64,000 bases of DNA from Scylla paramamosain (GCF_035594125.1 NC_087163.1:3547501-3611500), one strand, 5' to 3'; counted from the first letter of the stretch, positions 37,122 to 52,957 are shown. Made by a program: numbers and translations. The notes: generated by a model from the sequence alone, not told the origin.

Positions 37122-37307
37122 CCACGCTGCCACCATCTGTCCCGGACAGTCACGTTTCCTGGCTGCCTGATTGGTGGCCCAAGTGGCTGGATCTCAATGT
37201 CCTGGTGCCTGTTATTGCCACCATCGTCGTCATCATTGTGGGCATTGTTGTCGTCTGTGTGGCCGTGACGCGGCGCAAGAATGGCATTGAAAACTTGAGA
37301 CTGCGAG
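37122..37307 (+). CDS. Dscam: Dscam transmembrane exon, alternative 2
   Basis: A 186-nt exon, phase 1-1, with acceptor TTGTGTTGTTTACAG and donor GTGAGA. It encodes ATLPPSVPDSHVSWLPDWW and a helix starting LDLNVLVPVIATIVVIIVGI, then the stop-transfer VTRRKNG. It is eight codons longer than alternative 1 and has a Trp-rich juxtamembrane part. Joining both exons in series would put two helices in the protein, so one per transcript is expected. Confidence 0.95.
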
Positions 37308-38065
37308 GTGAGACGAAGGCCATCATGCAAGTGCATCTCCAAGGCCCTTGTCCCCAAATCCCACTGCCCAGGATCCTGCTACCTCCTCCATGAACACTGT
37401 CATAATACTTCAGTTTCTCAAAACAAACTTGACACAACTTTTTACTAAAAAGGCCTTTTTTTTTTTTTAGCAGGGTTTTATACAGTTCTGGTGCCAAAAA
37501 AGTAGTTAATACAATTTGTATGCATAATGGATTGCATTTGTACATAATGTTCCTGTTTTGTAAACAAGGAGAGAGTGTGTAGAACTATCTTTAAATCAGT
37601 TCAAACCTTGCACTGTTGATTGTGGTTATAATTATTTCATGAAGGTAAGAAACAGATTATTGAATGAAATCCACCAGCAGTAGAATCAATTAAAATCACT
37701 ATATCTGTCCTCTTTAGATTTATTATGAACATAGTTATTTTCATATGATATTCTTATCAACATATGTAATCCTTCATCATCAGCTTACTGTAGAAAAGAT
37801 GGAATGGATGTTTTCAATCTTAATTTATGGTAAACATTTGCACATAGACATAAATATGAATTCAAATAATATATACATTTTGTTGTTAGCAATAAATGGT
37901 ATGTAAAATCAATTTAAAAAAAAGAACTCTCTCCTTGTAATATATTTGCATTATGTATTTGATGCAAGACTTTCTACTTTTAATCATAATCATGTTTAAG
38001 AATAAGTATACTCTTAGCTTTTTCTTCTTGCATGCTGAGACCCTTTATTTATTTTTGCTTAGATA

Positions 38066-38462
<397 letters not shown>

Positions 38463-39342
38463 ATAGGAATCAAAGTAAAATTAATTAATCCATTCCTGGA
38501 CATCACTCTCCACTGCCTTAGCAGCTTATGACAGATGCTTCCACAGCCTAGATGGCTGCTTCACAACACCTTCGGCTCACAAATTATTTATTCAGAAAGG
38601 ATGTAATTAATGAACTTAGTGACACAGAACTCATCAGAAGATACTGTTTAAACTGATCTAGTGAGGGAAGCCTTATAGAGGGACACAGAGTGGAACAACC
38701 CATTTACCACCAAAATGAAGGTGATCATAACACTTAGACATCTTGCTGCTGGGAAAAGCTACTGGAAAAATGCAGTTGTGCAGTAATGATGATGCTGGGG
38801 GTCATCGAGAGAGCCACAGGCTGCTCAGGATTACTCCTGAGGGCCAAAAAACTGTTTGTTTACATCAAGGTTTTTCAATAGGATCACATTTTTCATATTT
38901 CAAAGATTGAATTACTGTCTTACACATGTCTCTCCACCAAATATATAAAAACGAAGTAGATGTTTATAGAAACTATAAATTAGTAATAAACAGCAGCTTT
39001 TGCTATATCTTCAAGTATTTGAAATCAAGTAACTTTGTTCTAGAACTGAATTATGGTATCACAACCAAAGCAATAATGAGTTCAAAATTTTGTTTCAAAA
39101 CCGAATTGTTTGAAAAGGGAGGCATTTGGTAACTGAGGTTCCACTGTATGTACTTTATGTACACATGTACATGGGTGATGGCCAGGCTGTTCATTCAGTA
39201 GGTGGGTTAAAAATTTATTGCTACTGTATTATCCCTTCCCAGTGATTAAAAGGAATGGAGTAAAACAACTGAGATTCCCTCATTTATATTTATATTCCTA
39301 TGTGAAGACCTGACATTTGACCTTGGTTAAGCCCCTGCGAAG

Positions 39343-39348
<6 letters not shown>

Positions 39349-39421
<73 letters not shown>
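39349..39421. repeat. (AT)n microsatellite
   Basis: About 73 bp of AT repeat in the intron before the first cytoplasmic exon. Confidence 0.95.
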
Positions 39422-39427
<6 letters not shown>

Positions 39428-39663
39428 TACATACACACAAGTTTTGTTGATACTTCTTTGAATAGTATTTCATATTTCTTTATATAGTCTTTATTTTAAT
39501 TCAATATTAAACATGCATTATTATTCTTGTTTCTGAGAAAATAATTCATAAACAATTTGTGTAACTGAAGTACTTTTATAAATTTATCCAAGTGAGAAAA
39601 AAATTTAGCTACTGTATAAAAATAATTTATATCCGTATGTTAATTGATATTACTGATTAACAG

Positions 39664-39831
39664 AGGAAGTGTACCAGCAGTACCAGTACAATGCTAGCAT
39701 GCCTCCACCATCTACCATGGACAAGCGCCACCCAGGATTCAGAGAGGAACTTGGCTACATCCCCCCACCCAACCGCAAGCTGCCTCCTGTTCCCAACTCC
39801 CAGTACAACACCTGTGACCGCATCAAGCGAG
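39664..39831 (+). CDS. Dscam: Dscam cytoplasmic exon 1
   Basis: A 168-nt exon, phase 1-1, with acceptor TTACTGATTAACAG and donor GTAGGA. It encodes EEVYQQYQYNASMPPPSTMD, then KRHPGFREELGYIPPPNRKL, then PPVPNSQYNTCDRIKRG. RKLPPVP fits the class I SH3-ligand pattern (R.LPP.P), and several Tyr residues (VYQQY, LGYIPPP) are possible phosphorylation sites. The segment is strongly conserved in arthropod Dscam tails, consistent with adaptor binding such as Dock/Nck. Confidence 0.95.
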
Positions 39832-40189
39832 GTAGGACATTCAGAGTTACTTTCTGTTTATTTTATTTTTATTCATTTATTTATTTATTTTTATTTTTTT
39901 CGGATTTTTTCTTTCAGAGGACTGGAGAGTTTGATAACCAGTAAAAGTGTGCTAAGAGTATATTATGAATACTTCTTGCTCTATGAATAGTTTTATCTTA
40001 TTGTATTCTAACTCTAGCTCCCGATGTCTCAAGTGCTGTACAAGCATCTGGGTGTGATTTTCATTATCAGAACACTGCAACAAGTTCTTGCATTTTGTAA
40101 TGCATATTTTGAAGACATGATGTAAGTAGTATTCATCTAAATATTTTTCTTTCTTTTTCTTTTTAATTGTTCTGGTTTCATTTGAAAAT

Positions 40190-40295
<106 letters not shown>

Positions 40296-42474
40296 TCACT
40301 GATATTTTTTTTTCTTTTCTCATATCATGTATGGTAAATACTTTAATATTTTTACAGTAGATGAGAATTTTTTTTACACAAATTCTATTAGTGTCACTCA
40401 TTATATATGTTCTAATTCTCCCTTAAGACATATTACTTGTAGATGATTAGCCACATAACAGGATATGATGAAACTCCAGTAGGTGAAGTGTAAGTTCAAG
40501 TTTTTATAAGGCAAGTAGTCACAGTACAAACCACTCGTAATGTCACTGTGAACCTTTTGAGAGTGCATGATGACATAATTATACTTCTCTATCTTACATT
40601 ATCCTCAATTAAACATTTATGAAAATACTTTGGTGTACCATGAATCAGGCCAAAGTAATTTCATGTTGAGGTTTGTTAAGAGGAACACTGGGTATGCTGT
40701 GAAGTGTGAAGCTATGTTTGAATGTTAAGAGGAATCCTTTCTGTCGGGAGAATACGTCACATACTCCTTGTACTGTACTTTTAGACATACTTATTTCCTC
40801 CATTACTTTTCTTGACCATATTTGCTGCCAATATGGTATTATGCCAGTATATGTTCATTGCTTGTATTAGATAAATTACAGTATTAATTTTTGCCACTGA
40901 GGTATGATTTTGTTGAGGCCATCTTTTCCTATGTATATTTTACAGTATTATTTGAGTTCTGGTCCTAGCTAAGCCCAGCCATATTTTGCATATACTGTAA
41001 CCTCATTATCTTTGCTTTCCCTATACTGCTTCTTTTCATTATCATGCTTTAAGCCAATAATGGTACTTAATATACTTTTTATGAATGTTGCATAATATTT
41101 ACTGTTTTACAGTGCATGTTGTGTGAACCATGCTTTGATTATGTAAATTTGCATACAATCCAAAACAGTTTCTCTTAAAAATTCCAAAGTAATAAAATTT
41201 CACTATATTAAACTGATTAGAACAAGTCTTAAACATGAAATCCATTAATGGTGTCAGTGAAACATGTATGCCATACTATATGAGGAACAATGCTGATGAT
41301 TTCCTTTTAACAATTATAATGAATTTTTTTCACTGCTTTTCACTGAAGCAGAACTTCAGAGGACAAAGTATCTTGAACAGTACAGTAAGTTACGATTTAA
41401 CTCAGCAGTTCCTAAGTCTTCTTGAGGATTATCAAAGGCAATTTATTATCAAGTCTCCACAATCAACTGCTTGGATTCAGGGTGCTGTACTTTTAGTAGC
41501 CAATTGACTGCCTTCTGAACAACATCCATCCCATATAGTTTTGCTTTTGTCATTTCTTAGTAGGTTGCAGTTGGTTGGTTGCTACATTTGTATACATAAT
41601 ACAAGTAAGATAACTCTGCATATATGTGTATTTCATGTTTTGCTTTCAGTTATTCAAAACAGTGTAAATGTATAGTGATCTCTCATATCTAGAGTACTAC
41701 TGGTATCATCTGGCATGAAAGCTGAAATTGCTCTTTCATTATCAGTCCACATAGATCATTGCCATCCTTGATTACTATAACTTTTTTTTTTTTTTTTTTT
41801 TTTTTCAGTTTATTCATCTTTTATCGGTATGAAAAAATGACCAGGTGAAATGTTTTTTTGGTGATCTATATTTAGAAATCCTCTTCTGATAGATTAATTC
41901 CATATAAAGCATTTAGAAATATGTTTTGTGATGCAGTACTGTATTCTTACTAAAGCTGTGTATTAGTATGAATACTATATTCATGTACAATTTGAATTTA
42001 TTCCTTATTGGGTTATAGGCAATATAAAAAATTTTAAGTCATAAATTGAAAGAGGAGTATGCTCAAGCAATTAGTAACTGCTACTAGCCATTTTTCTGGC
42101 CACACACAGAGCAGCTTGTCATTTATAACTTGTGAGGATACATCTCTCATTATCATTACACTGCCCTGTTGTGACATTTTGTTTACTGTTGCATTATGTA
42201 TGGTGATGCTGTGACTAACTCTTAGCTCACAGCTCATAACTGAGAGGTTCCAGGATCAAATCCCAATCCTGTAATTGGATTATATTAATAACATAACATG
42301 CATACATGCATAACATACATATCATGCATTTCGCTTCAGCAAAAGAGAGGACTGATTTCCAGTGTCCTTAATAGTTATCAAGGTATTCATTTATTCCCAA
42401 ACATCATGAAAAGTTTCAAGAGGATAAATTGAAAAATTAACTTCCATGATGCACCTCTGTTAACTTTATTTAAT

Positions 42475-42897
<423 letters not shown>

Positions 42898-44140
42898 AGG
42901 CTGATCCCTATAATACAAGTTAATTCATTCCTTGACATTCAGTTGCAGTGAATTGTTATATAACAAAAAATAGATAATGAGAAAAAAGGGTTATGTTTGA
43001 TGATCTCAAAGGTAGTTTTTTCAAGCAAAACTATACAATAACAAGTGTAACCAAGGTATCAGTATTACAGAATATGTTTCTGTAGTCTAGCATTAACATG
43101 AATATACATGCTGTAACCAACCAGTTGCATAAAACACAGTACTGTATCCCTGGATTTTAAATACAGTGAGCATGTATTTGCATATATTTTCAAACAAATT
43201 CCCAATGTGAGCAGACATTTACTTCAGGAGGAAGGAGAGCTTAGTTTCTCTCAAGTGCTCTTAAACTCATCTCTACGTGTTTGAATCACTGCACACTGCC
43301 ATGCAGCCCCAATGCAGTGGAGTGGTGCAGCAAGATGTGGATTTTAAACTTGCTCTGCCCATTATACTCTCTCGTGCCCTTGTATCACCAGATTTTGTTT
43401 AGTTGTATAAGCTTTTTTTCTTCATAGTTTACTGAACTTGTATCACTGATTTCTCATGTAAGGAATGCTTGTTTATTGGGACTTTTTTTTTTTTTTTTTT
43501 TTTTTCATACTGATGATTTGTTGCCATCATGCTATCTTCAGCCATTCAGGCTATATATTATGTGTTTTCTATGTTAGTTTTCACAAAATTTTATAGATTT
43601 ATTTATTCCTCAACTAATTCGTAATAATTGTTCATAATAGTAAAGGAATACTTAAATTAATTTTTCAGTAATAGTTAATAAATAAGAAATATCAGGTACA
43701 GAATTTTTTAAGTTATCGCATCTTTGAGGAAATACATGCATGTATGCAGCTTTAAATCATGAATTTTTCACATCACTTATCATTCATTATATCTTTTCTT
43801 TTCTGCGGTGCACTCTCATGCTTTCATGTATCTTTCATTCATTTTTCTTTCTTTTGCTTTCCCCTGCTTCTGTGGTAATATCTTACTTTTTGAGCTGGGA
43901 CCAGCTCATTTTTTTTTCACATGCTTTATTACAGCTTTAACTACAAAATAAGCTTTTGTGAAAATTTCATTGATATGATGTAATCATTTAATATTACTTG
44001 GATTATTGCTTGAATTTAAAAAAATATTTTTCACAAGAGCTTAAGGTAGTGTTTAGCTGGAACAGTCTCAGAGACCGCTTGATGTAGTCTGTGTTGCGCT
44101 TCTTGTGTGTTGAGTGGGCGGCTGTTGGTTGTCTCTCTAG

Positions 44141-44287
44141 GTGGGGGGTCGGGTCGCAGGGAACATGCCACCTGGGACCCAAGACGACCTATGTACGAGG
44201 AACTCTCCCTCCATCCTCCCCCTGGGCGGCGTATTCCTCCTGGAGGACCTCTACCACCACATAGCTCTCAGGACACCTTAAGATCAG
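44141..44287 (+). CDS. Dscam: Dscam cytoplasmic exon 2
   Basis: A 147-nt exon, phase 1-1, with acceptor TTGTCTCTCTAG and donor GTGAGG. It encodes GGSGRREHATWDPRRPMYEE, LSLHPPPGRRIPPGGPLPPH and SSQDTLRSG. It is proline-rich. SSQDTLRSG leading into the next exon is the part most like other Dscam tails. PMYEELSL contains a possible Tyr phosphorylation site. Confidence 0.9.
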
Positions 44288-45298
44288 GTGAGGTTGATGA
44301 ATATCACATGGAATCGAGAACGGAGGAGAAACAACTAAGATATTTTGTGCATTGGCTCTGCTGTTGTCTCAGAATTGCAGTAAGTAGTCAATCCAGATAA
44401 CTACATACAATAAACATATTCCCTTATCATTTTTAATTAATTATGACTATTCTTGAAAAGAAACTATATTCACATGCACCAAAGCTGGATGTAACCCTTA
44501 TAATACAAATAGTTGAATTTAGTTAATATAGTCATCAGACAGAGATATATGAAATTAAATGAACTGAGTTATCACATTACTGGTTTTTCTGTTCAGATTT
44601 GTAGCCAATATTACTTGTAAAAGAGTCACCAGCATGCGCAGTGCAGATGATACTAATGCTCTTTAGTAATCAAGCATAAGATAAAAGCAACATATGTCAA
44701 AGAAATCTTGAGCATTAACGAAAGGTAACAAATGCATAGGTGGCCTTTACTTGTGACCTCAATATTTGTAATTGAACTATGTTATAGGTACTATATTTCA
44801 GTAATTTCCCTGGAAAATTTTGCAATCCTCTTGACTAGTAAAAGTAAATTAAGTAGTAGACAATCATTCATACAACCCTGAGAAGCATGGAAGAGAGAAA
44901 TTTTTATGCTAGAAACCAGTAATGTGGAATCAAAGCTAATGATGCATTTTTTTATTTTATCACTTGAATTTGTTAGCAACCACTACAGTTATGTTGAATC
45001 TACTAGTGGTTATACACATATTATGCACTTGCTTACTGATGACAATTCCATGTTACTTTCTTACAACAGACAGGAAATATTATAACATGTATCCTAAAAC
45101 CCTTCTCATCAGGCACAATTTTTTAAATAGTATAATTTGAAAATACTATATATATTTTTCATTAGTTATGTTTACAAAGTGTAATCCTTATGGAAAAATT
45201 TTGTCCTCTCCATTTTATGATTTTTAAGGTATCTGCACTTGAATTAATCTCTCCCAGCATCAGACAAAAACACATAAAACTGCCTTAATAATAAACCG

Positions 45299-45346
<48 letters not shown>

Positions 45347-46496
45347 ATGAATTATCTGGAGCATAGCATAGAAAAGTGACTATGCAGCTATGTAAAATGT
45401 AGTTATAAGAACCTCCTGGAGACCAGAACATCTTCCGTTCTCCATCCATGACCTGCCCACACACACACACTTAGTATGGTAGACTGTGGTGCACCCATGC
45501 ATGTTGCTATATGGTGTGTTCTGCTTGGCATGATCAGTATGACTCTGCTCATCCTAACATAAAGGTAAGTAAATGTTGGCTGTGTAAGTACACTTACAGT
45601 GTCATATCAGATGTAAAGCTACCCATAGAGATGTAATGTTAGAAATGGAACATAAATTGTTATTTAGAATACATTAAATGTCATATAAATGACTATGTAT
45701 ATATTATATGTTAACTACATTATATATGGTAGTTTAATAGAGTAATTTGTAAAGTGCTGCCAGCCTTGCTGTATATTAATGGTATTAACTGTAAATATAT
45801 TTTGTATTTTAAAGTGTGTGCATACTAATGCCTTTCAGTCCTTCAGCTGTGCTAGCTTCCTCAGTCTTGCATTGAATGTGGCTTTATGGTTGAAAAATAT
45901 ATAAAATTATAGCTAGGCTATTTTATTTGTGTTAACTCAATTTATTAACTTTAGACGTTATTGTATAACCACAAAAGTTTAAAGAACTATCTGTTGGATA
46001 ATTTAATCAAATGAGATGGTTTTAGTACCCTTGTATTGCTGTTATTTATATTATCCCTTTACTAACTTTTGGTAAATTTATTTAATCAAAATATTTAAAT
46101 CCTTGGCCCAATCATGAACAGTTTTTTTTACAATCAGGTGCTACATTTTATTGACTGTAAACTATTCAGTCTTGACATCTTTGGGAACTTCCATTCCTGT
46201 CCATCCACACATCTCACACTGCTTCAGCAAATGATTGGGTGACAGGAATGATCCCATACATATGATTCCATCCAAACATGTTTCTTTTTTAATTAATTTC
46301 TCTCATCCTTCTTAATTATATCTCCTTCTTGTAATTGTTTACATATCTCTTAAGTTTAAAGAAGTTCATTTCTTCTCAATACATCATTAGAGTGACTCAT
46401 ATGTTTTTTGAGGAAATCATATAATCTCATCTTTCTTTATACAGTAGGATTCAACCATTTCATAATGCACACCCTTTGCTTTCTCTCACTTTCTCT

Positions 46497-46603
<107 letters not shown>

Positions 46604-47425
46604 CCTTTTGGCTATATATTTGTTGGTTATAGTTGTCATTAATTTCTAGGAAATGTTTAAGCTTTAGGTATATCCTGAGGGTTGCTACTTTTTTTGTTAT
46701 AGATCGATTAATTGGAAAACATTCAGTAAAGATTGTTATTATATACCTCACTTCCAAGACACATTGATTTTTATTTTTAATGTTTGATTTTGGTAACATG
46801 CTCTTCCTTGGAGTTATGTGTATGGCATAGTTATCCTTTATTAAGTAATAATAAGAAGGCTGAAGAAAGTTTTGGCATACTGAAGAGTACAGTTGTCAGC
46901 ACTTTTTTAGTCATGATCAAGGGAATTGCTTATGTTGTCTCCTCCTTATGCATCTTAGAGTATTCCTAACTTTTGATCATTATTAATGAATGACTAGTGC
47001 TGAAAATGACATTTAGTTATTCAGTGACAGTAAGAATGGTACTGTATATCAAGAATATGCTTGGTCATGGTGTTCCAAAAGAATGTGAACAACTTTGTCC
47101 AGTAATATAGATGGAGCCACAAAATGAATTATTAAATTATTTAATCTGTTTTATAATACAAAGTGATTTTTTGGCATGTTCATGTTTTGTGATGAATTAT
47201 ACTGAAAGGAGATAGTAAATTTTTTGCATGTCTCTATAACAAAATAATTGGGGCATTTGGAATTGCTGAAAAAAAAATGACATTCTCCAGCTGACTTCAT
47301 TTTACACAAAAACTTGGTATGCTGTAAAAATTTTAAAAATTACCTCGTGTGTGTGTTATCAGACCAACTAATAGGACATTAGGAACCTTTTTTAGCCACT
47401 GTCAGCAAGGAGAGATCAAAGAAAA

Positions 47426-47542
<117 letters not shown>

Positions 47543-49282
47543 AGCTCAGTAATATGCACATTATCTCAGATTTGGGATGTATCATCACCTTGGGATGAAT
47601 GCTATTTTTCCTTTCTATGTAAGTTTAGTTTATTAATTTAAGTTGTGCATTTAAAATGCAACTTCTTAAATCCTGACACATATGAAAGAAACAACCATGT
47701 CTTGCTGTAGAATCTTAGCAGGACACTGGTGAAGATTGTATGTTGACATGTCTCCCAGATTCCCAACATGTTCTCTAAGTTGCCACTTGTCTATTTATAT
47801 CATATCTCCCAATATCTCTTAGTTGCTGTTTTCTTCTTTGGAAATACAGTCCATCCTTTCACACTTTGGTTCTTCTTTCTTAATATGTTTGTGCAATCAG
47901 CCACAGCATATGCATAGACCAGGGTTTTACCACAGCACTCAAATCAACCAGGGGTGGTTTTTTCTTGTGGTTTGGAGAAGCTAGTGTGTTTAATTTCAGC
48001 CAGTTCCTTCATCTTGGCATTGTTTTAGCCATCAAAATATCCCTGCAGGACAAGTAATACTTGATGAATTTTTTTTAGAATTTGCAAAATAAAACATTAC
48101 TCTCTGTAGAAATTAGCAAAAAAATGTTTCACGCTAAATATGTAGCAATATGTGAAAACACTGAGAGCTTAGTTTTGAGTATTTAGCTTATAATAATTAT
48201 TCTGTAGAGTGTACATCACTGAATCACATGGGTACTGTTAGCATATAGGTACAGTATCTCAAGATGTATCATGGACCTCAGAATGTGCATATCCAAAGAA
48301 CTGTAAGAGCCTATTAAAACAACCAGTGACCACCAGCAACTCGGCTCATTGCAAACGCCCCAATTGGTTGAACTGTATGAGAGTATGATACCATAATTCT
48401 TTAGAAGTGTTCTAAAACTATGGACATGCACATACATTCAGTGGATGATATAATTAGGTAACAGTTATTCAAATATGTAATGTGATTGTAACACATAATC
48501 CTTTAAATATGATAATGGCTTGAAATCATAATTCATAGATTAAGATAATTGCATATATTACTTCGTTATTTCTACATTTTACATCTGATGTTTTGTAAAA
48601 GTTTGTCAGAATTATTCACTAATCAGTATATTGTCTCATATCCTCAGGCACCTCAAAGCCCCTTAGAATTCTGATATCAATTCTTTGTACTGTTCTGCTG
48701 GTGTTAATGTTATGTATTGCTTCTGTGAATTACTTGATATATAGCCTTCTTCTGCTAACTTATAATTATCCAGCAAAAAACAAGAAAAGCGTTGTTGAGT
48801 ATACTGTTTGTGATAATTCATAAAAAATGTATTTGTTATTCACAATGCTTCAGTATAGGAAGTTGTTCATATCTCTTTTGGAAAACTGTGCAAAAATTAT
48901 TTTACTGGTTTTGATGATAGATGTATACAGAGGTGCAAAACCAAGCACAAGAAAAGGAATTCTACCAATATAGATGTTCCTGTGAAATGTATTTACAGGT
49001 CAAACAAACTCATTCTGCTCTTTATCCTCGCACTCCATTTGGCCTTTTGTGTATAAAAAATACTGTACAAACTTTAGGCAAGAACCTCAGTCCTAGTCTC
49101 CTGAAATGAACAAGTCATCAAGCACATTGTAAATTGATGAACAACCAAGATTGTGGAAAGGAGAATATCAGAGGGAAGAGATTCACAACATTCCTAATTT
49201 TCCTTTTTGTAGCATGAGTATTTTATTTCACATAGTTGATTTCTTTAGTAATATATATTCATGATTCACAGACCTCTGTATA

Positions 49283-49590
<308 letters not shown>

Positions 49591-49684
49591 CTCTCTCTCG
49601 CTAAGAAAGAAGATAGTAAATAAACTTTATTGTCCTTTGAATAATTTTCAATCTATATTGATTACTTGATGTTTACACACTCAG

Positions 49685-49845
49685 GTGGTGATGATGAGAT
49701 CTGTCCCTATGCAACCTTCCATCTTTTGGGTTTCCGTGAGGAAATGGATCCACAACAGGCTGGTAACAACTTCCAGACATTCCCCTACCAGAATGGCCAT
49801 GGCTCTCAACAGAACTTTGTGAATTCCCCTGCTTCCCGAAGCATG
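49685..49845 (+). CDS. Dscam: Dscam cytoplasmic exon 3
   Basis: A 161-nt exon, phase 1 to 0, with acceptor TTTACACACTCAG and donor GTGAGT. It encodes GDDEICPYATFHLLGFREEM, DPQQAGNNFQTFPYQNGHG and VNSPASRSM. DDEICPYATFHLLGFREEMD is among the most conserved parts of the Dscam tail. YATFHLL offers a tyrosine-based signalling motif. The phase change to 0 lets either following small exon join in frame. Confidence 0.95.
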
Positions 49846-51261
49846 GTGAGTGAGCTCAGTCCTGCTAGATATGCAGATTGTGCTTGGATCCTGGTTGTGC
49901 AGTCTAATCATAAGAAGTTCAGTGAGATTAGCTTATTTTAGCCTCTTTTGTGTAGGTTTAGTAAACTAATAGGAAAATGTGTTTTGCTGTCTTCTGACAG
50001 TTCACTAATAAAAGTTATTTGTTGTCAGTATGGCTTAACAAGAGAGGCTAACATTTCCACTTTTCTTGTCTACATTGCACATATTTAATAACTTGCATGC
50101 CTGTATTTTCATGGTGTGGTTTGGACTTACTGCAAGCTTAGCAGAATTTTACAAATAACAATTAACAGATCAGGCATTGCAGATGTGCAGGCTAATTTGG
50201 GAATGAATTCTTGTTTTGCAATTTTATGAATATGATTTATATGAATTGTTTATTTGTTTAATACATTCCATTATCATTATATATTGAAATATTTCATAGA
50301 CAAGACAAAACTGATGCATGTACCATAAGAGTAATGTGCACAATAAAATGACAATGGGAACTGTAAAAGACATGAGCATATTGATGGATGCAGTGGTATT
50401 TAAAAACCATATCTCATTACACCTCTTATTTAGATTTTATCTATATAACAGTGAAAGGAGCAACATAAATCCCATTTAGTAAAAAGTATAGGATGTGTAT
50501 TACTGATAACAGTCTCCCATACTATAGTTCCTGGTTTGAATAGACCAAAGACGAAAAAATGGAAGTCATAATTTTATTGCAATATTAAAAGGATTAGCCT
50601 TTTCTATGAGTATTAATCTATAGAAATGGAGGTGACATAAATTTAAGTTTTGTTTGGGGAAGTGTTGCCATTCTCTCCAAGGAATCCTGTGAATGTGTAT
50701 TTCTGTTAATCTTCAACCTGTTTCAATCACAGGTTATCATGATTAATTTTCATTTAATGAGCTTTGAAGTAAAAAAAATTGGGCTATGTTGTAATATACT
50801 GTATATAGATTAATAGGCAGGCTCTGTTTGTTGGATAGTGTAAGTAATAGGAATTTAAGGTTGCACCTGGGGAGTATGTTATCTCCTCACTCTGAATCCT
50901 GTGAGTATTTTAGCTTGAAAACTCGTGGTGGACTGACAGATATATCCCTTCTCAGTTTGTTTTATATAGTTGGAGACACTACACAATTCATAATTAACAT
51001 AAAAGTGTCCCATTATGTCCATGAGTTGCATGAATTACCCTTCCACTTGATAGTTCAAAATTTTTGTGTGGTTACATTTGGTAAAATAACTTACAAGTAA
51101 TTATTATTCTCTATTTTTTTCTCTCATTTACAGATAAAGTAAAAATTTTACTGTTTTATTAGTATTAAATTTTATCCACCCTGTGGGGATATCCCATAAT
51201 GATGGTACTTAGTTGAATTGAGATCAAACCCTTTCATACTTTTCAAAAAGTTACATCAGTG

Positions 51262-51349
<88 letters not shown>

Positions 51350-51721
51350 AATAACAGATTTTCTTTCCCAACTATTCTGTATATCAACACATAATCCCCT
51401 CCCATAGCTCTAGATTTAAGACTCCCTTTAGCAGTGCCTCTTCAAATAATCCTTATACAGTACAAAGCTCCTTTTTTTTTTTTTTTTTTCTTTCTTTTTT
51501 TTTTTTTTTATTAACACTCATAACTTCAGAATGGGAAAAACTTTATGCATGAGAATAACAATAGATACATAAAAAAAATCTGAAGGAGCTTTGACCCCAC
51601 TGTTTCAGCTTCATGTTAGTATAAGGTGCATGTTTGTATTGGCCAGTCAGCACACTGCCATCATTAGTGCTTGCTTGTGTCCTGCTTGGTGTATTAACCT
51701 CCAGACCGTTCGCTCCGGCAG
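49846..51721 (+). other. 1.9-kb cytoplasmic-region intron
   Basis: AT-rich, with (AT)n at 51264-51347 and T-rich runs at 51472-51510. An open frame at 50828-51100 has no family resemblance. Confidence 0.7.
51264..51347. repeat. (AT)n microsatellite
   Basis: About 84 bp of AT repeat. Confidence 0.95.
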
Positions 51722-51802
51722 CCACGTCATGGGTCTGGCAACTACTACAGCTGCGTTTCTGGCGACTATAACTGTGGCCATGCCCCGAACGAAGGCCACC
51801 AG
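51722..51802 (+). CDS. Dscam: Dscam cytoplasmic exon 4a, duplicated small exon
   Basis: An 81-nt exon, phase 0-0, with acceptor GTTCGCTCCGGCAG and a weak donor GTTGGT. It encodes PRHGSGNYYSCVSGDYNCGH and APNEGHQ. The first 16 residues closely match the exon at 53768-53827 (PRHGSGNYYSCVAGEY), with mostly synonymous DNA differences. That indicates a coding duplicate under constraint. Since both copies are phase 0-0, they may be alternatives or be used together. The 3' limit is the less certain end. Confidence 0.75.
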
Positions 51803-52263
51803 GTTGGTTTATGCGACTTGGTGGCGGCAAAATCAGTCACTCGCCAAATGTGTCGCACTACCTTTTTTGTAATATATTTATATAATGACAATATTTTCAC
51901 CCACAGCCTGCAGCCTGGATTGTTCTTTTAATCAGTTCATGGCAAGGGCACAGGGTTATATTCTTTGTATAAGTTCCTAGCCTTCTGTGTTACAGGCTTG
52001 TGCTCTCAATCAACAGGAGTGCAGGCTACCTCAGCCTACCACAGAGTTGATGTAACATGTCTATGCTTTCTGCTTTTTTCTTTCTTTTGCATTTTTTTTC
52101 TTTCTTTCTTTTGCATTCGTAGATTACTTAGCAGCTTCTGGATACTAAACATAATTCTTTTAATTAATATGTATTGCTGCCTTTTCAGTAACTTTCTTTC
52201 CAGTTTTGCTACAATTATATAATAATGAAGCCTTCTGTCTATGGTTTGGAGCACTTTTGTGTT

Positions 52264-52265
<2 letters not shown>

Positions 52266-52313
<48 letters not shown>
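52266..52313. repeat. Poly-T run
   Basis: A T homopolymer of about 48 bp in the intron 51803-53767. That intron also holds T/C-rich sequence at 52825-52859, (GT)n at 52887-52974 and (GT)n at 53322-53381, and nothing coding. Confidence 0.9.
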
Positions 52314-52315
<2 letters not shown>

Positions 52316-52886
52316 GCACTTAATTGACTTTCATTGGAATGTCCAATTCACTGTCACCTCTTGCCAGACTTCAATGACTTCTGTATGGGCAAAACATAAG
52401 GCAAAGAATTTAATTAATAAGATATACTACATTGAATCATGTTGTGGAAACTGACCAGCCTTTTTTCTGCCCCTTTCCTGCATATGTGACGTTGTATCCA
52501 AAATGGAAGCAAACCAAAAAAGGATTTCATGACAGGAAGCATGGAGGATGAGAACAACTGCTCTGTTGCTTCTGATATTTTCTCATCTTCATATTTTGCT
52601 GTAGCTACAGCTCTTGCTCTGGCAATCTTTCTGGAATGACCGAAGTGTAGTTTTGTAGGTAGAATGAAATCTGGCAATTATTCCATTAGTGTCTTCTTAT
52701 TTTATGAATACATATTAGTCATTATATCTGCTCACAATTCTACACATTCAAGCAAATGTAAAATGAGCTTGATGTTTACATAATGTGCTAGATACTCTAC
52801 CTACCTAATGCACATTAAATGATTTTTTTTTTTTTTTTTTTTTTCTCTCTCTCTCTCCCATATAGGAATGGGAGCTAAATATTTTT

Positions 52887-52957
<71 letters not shown>

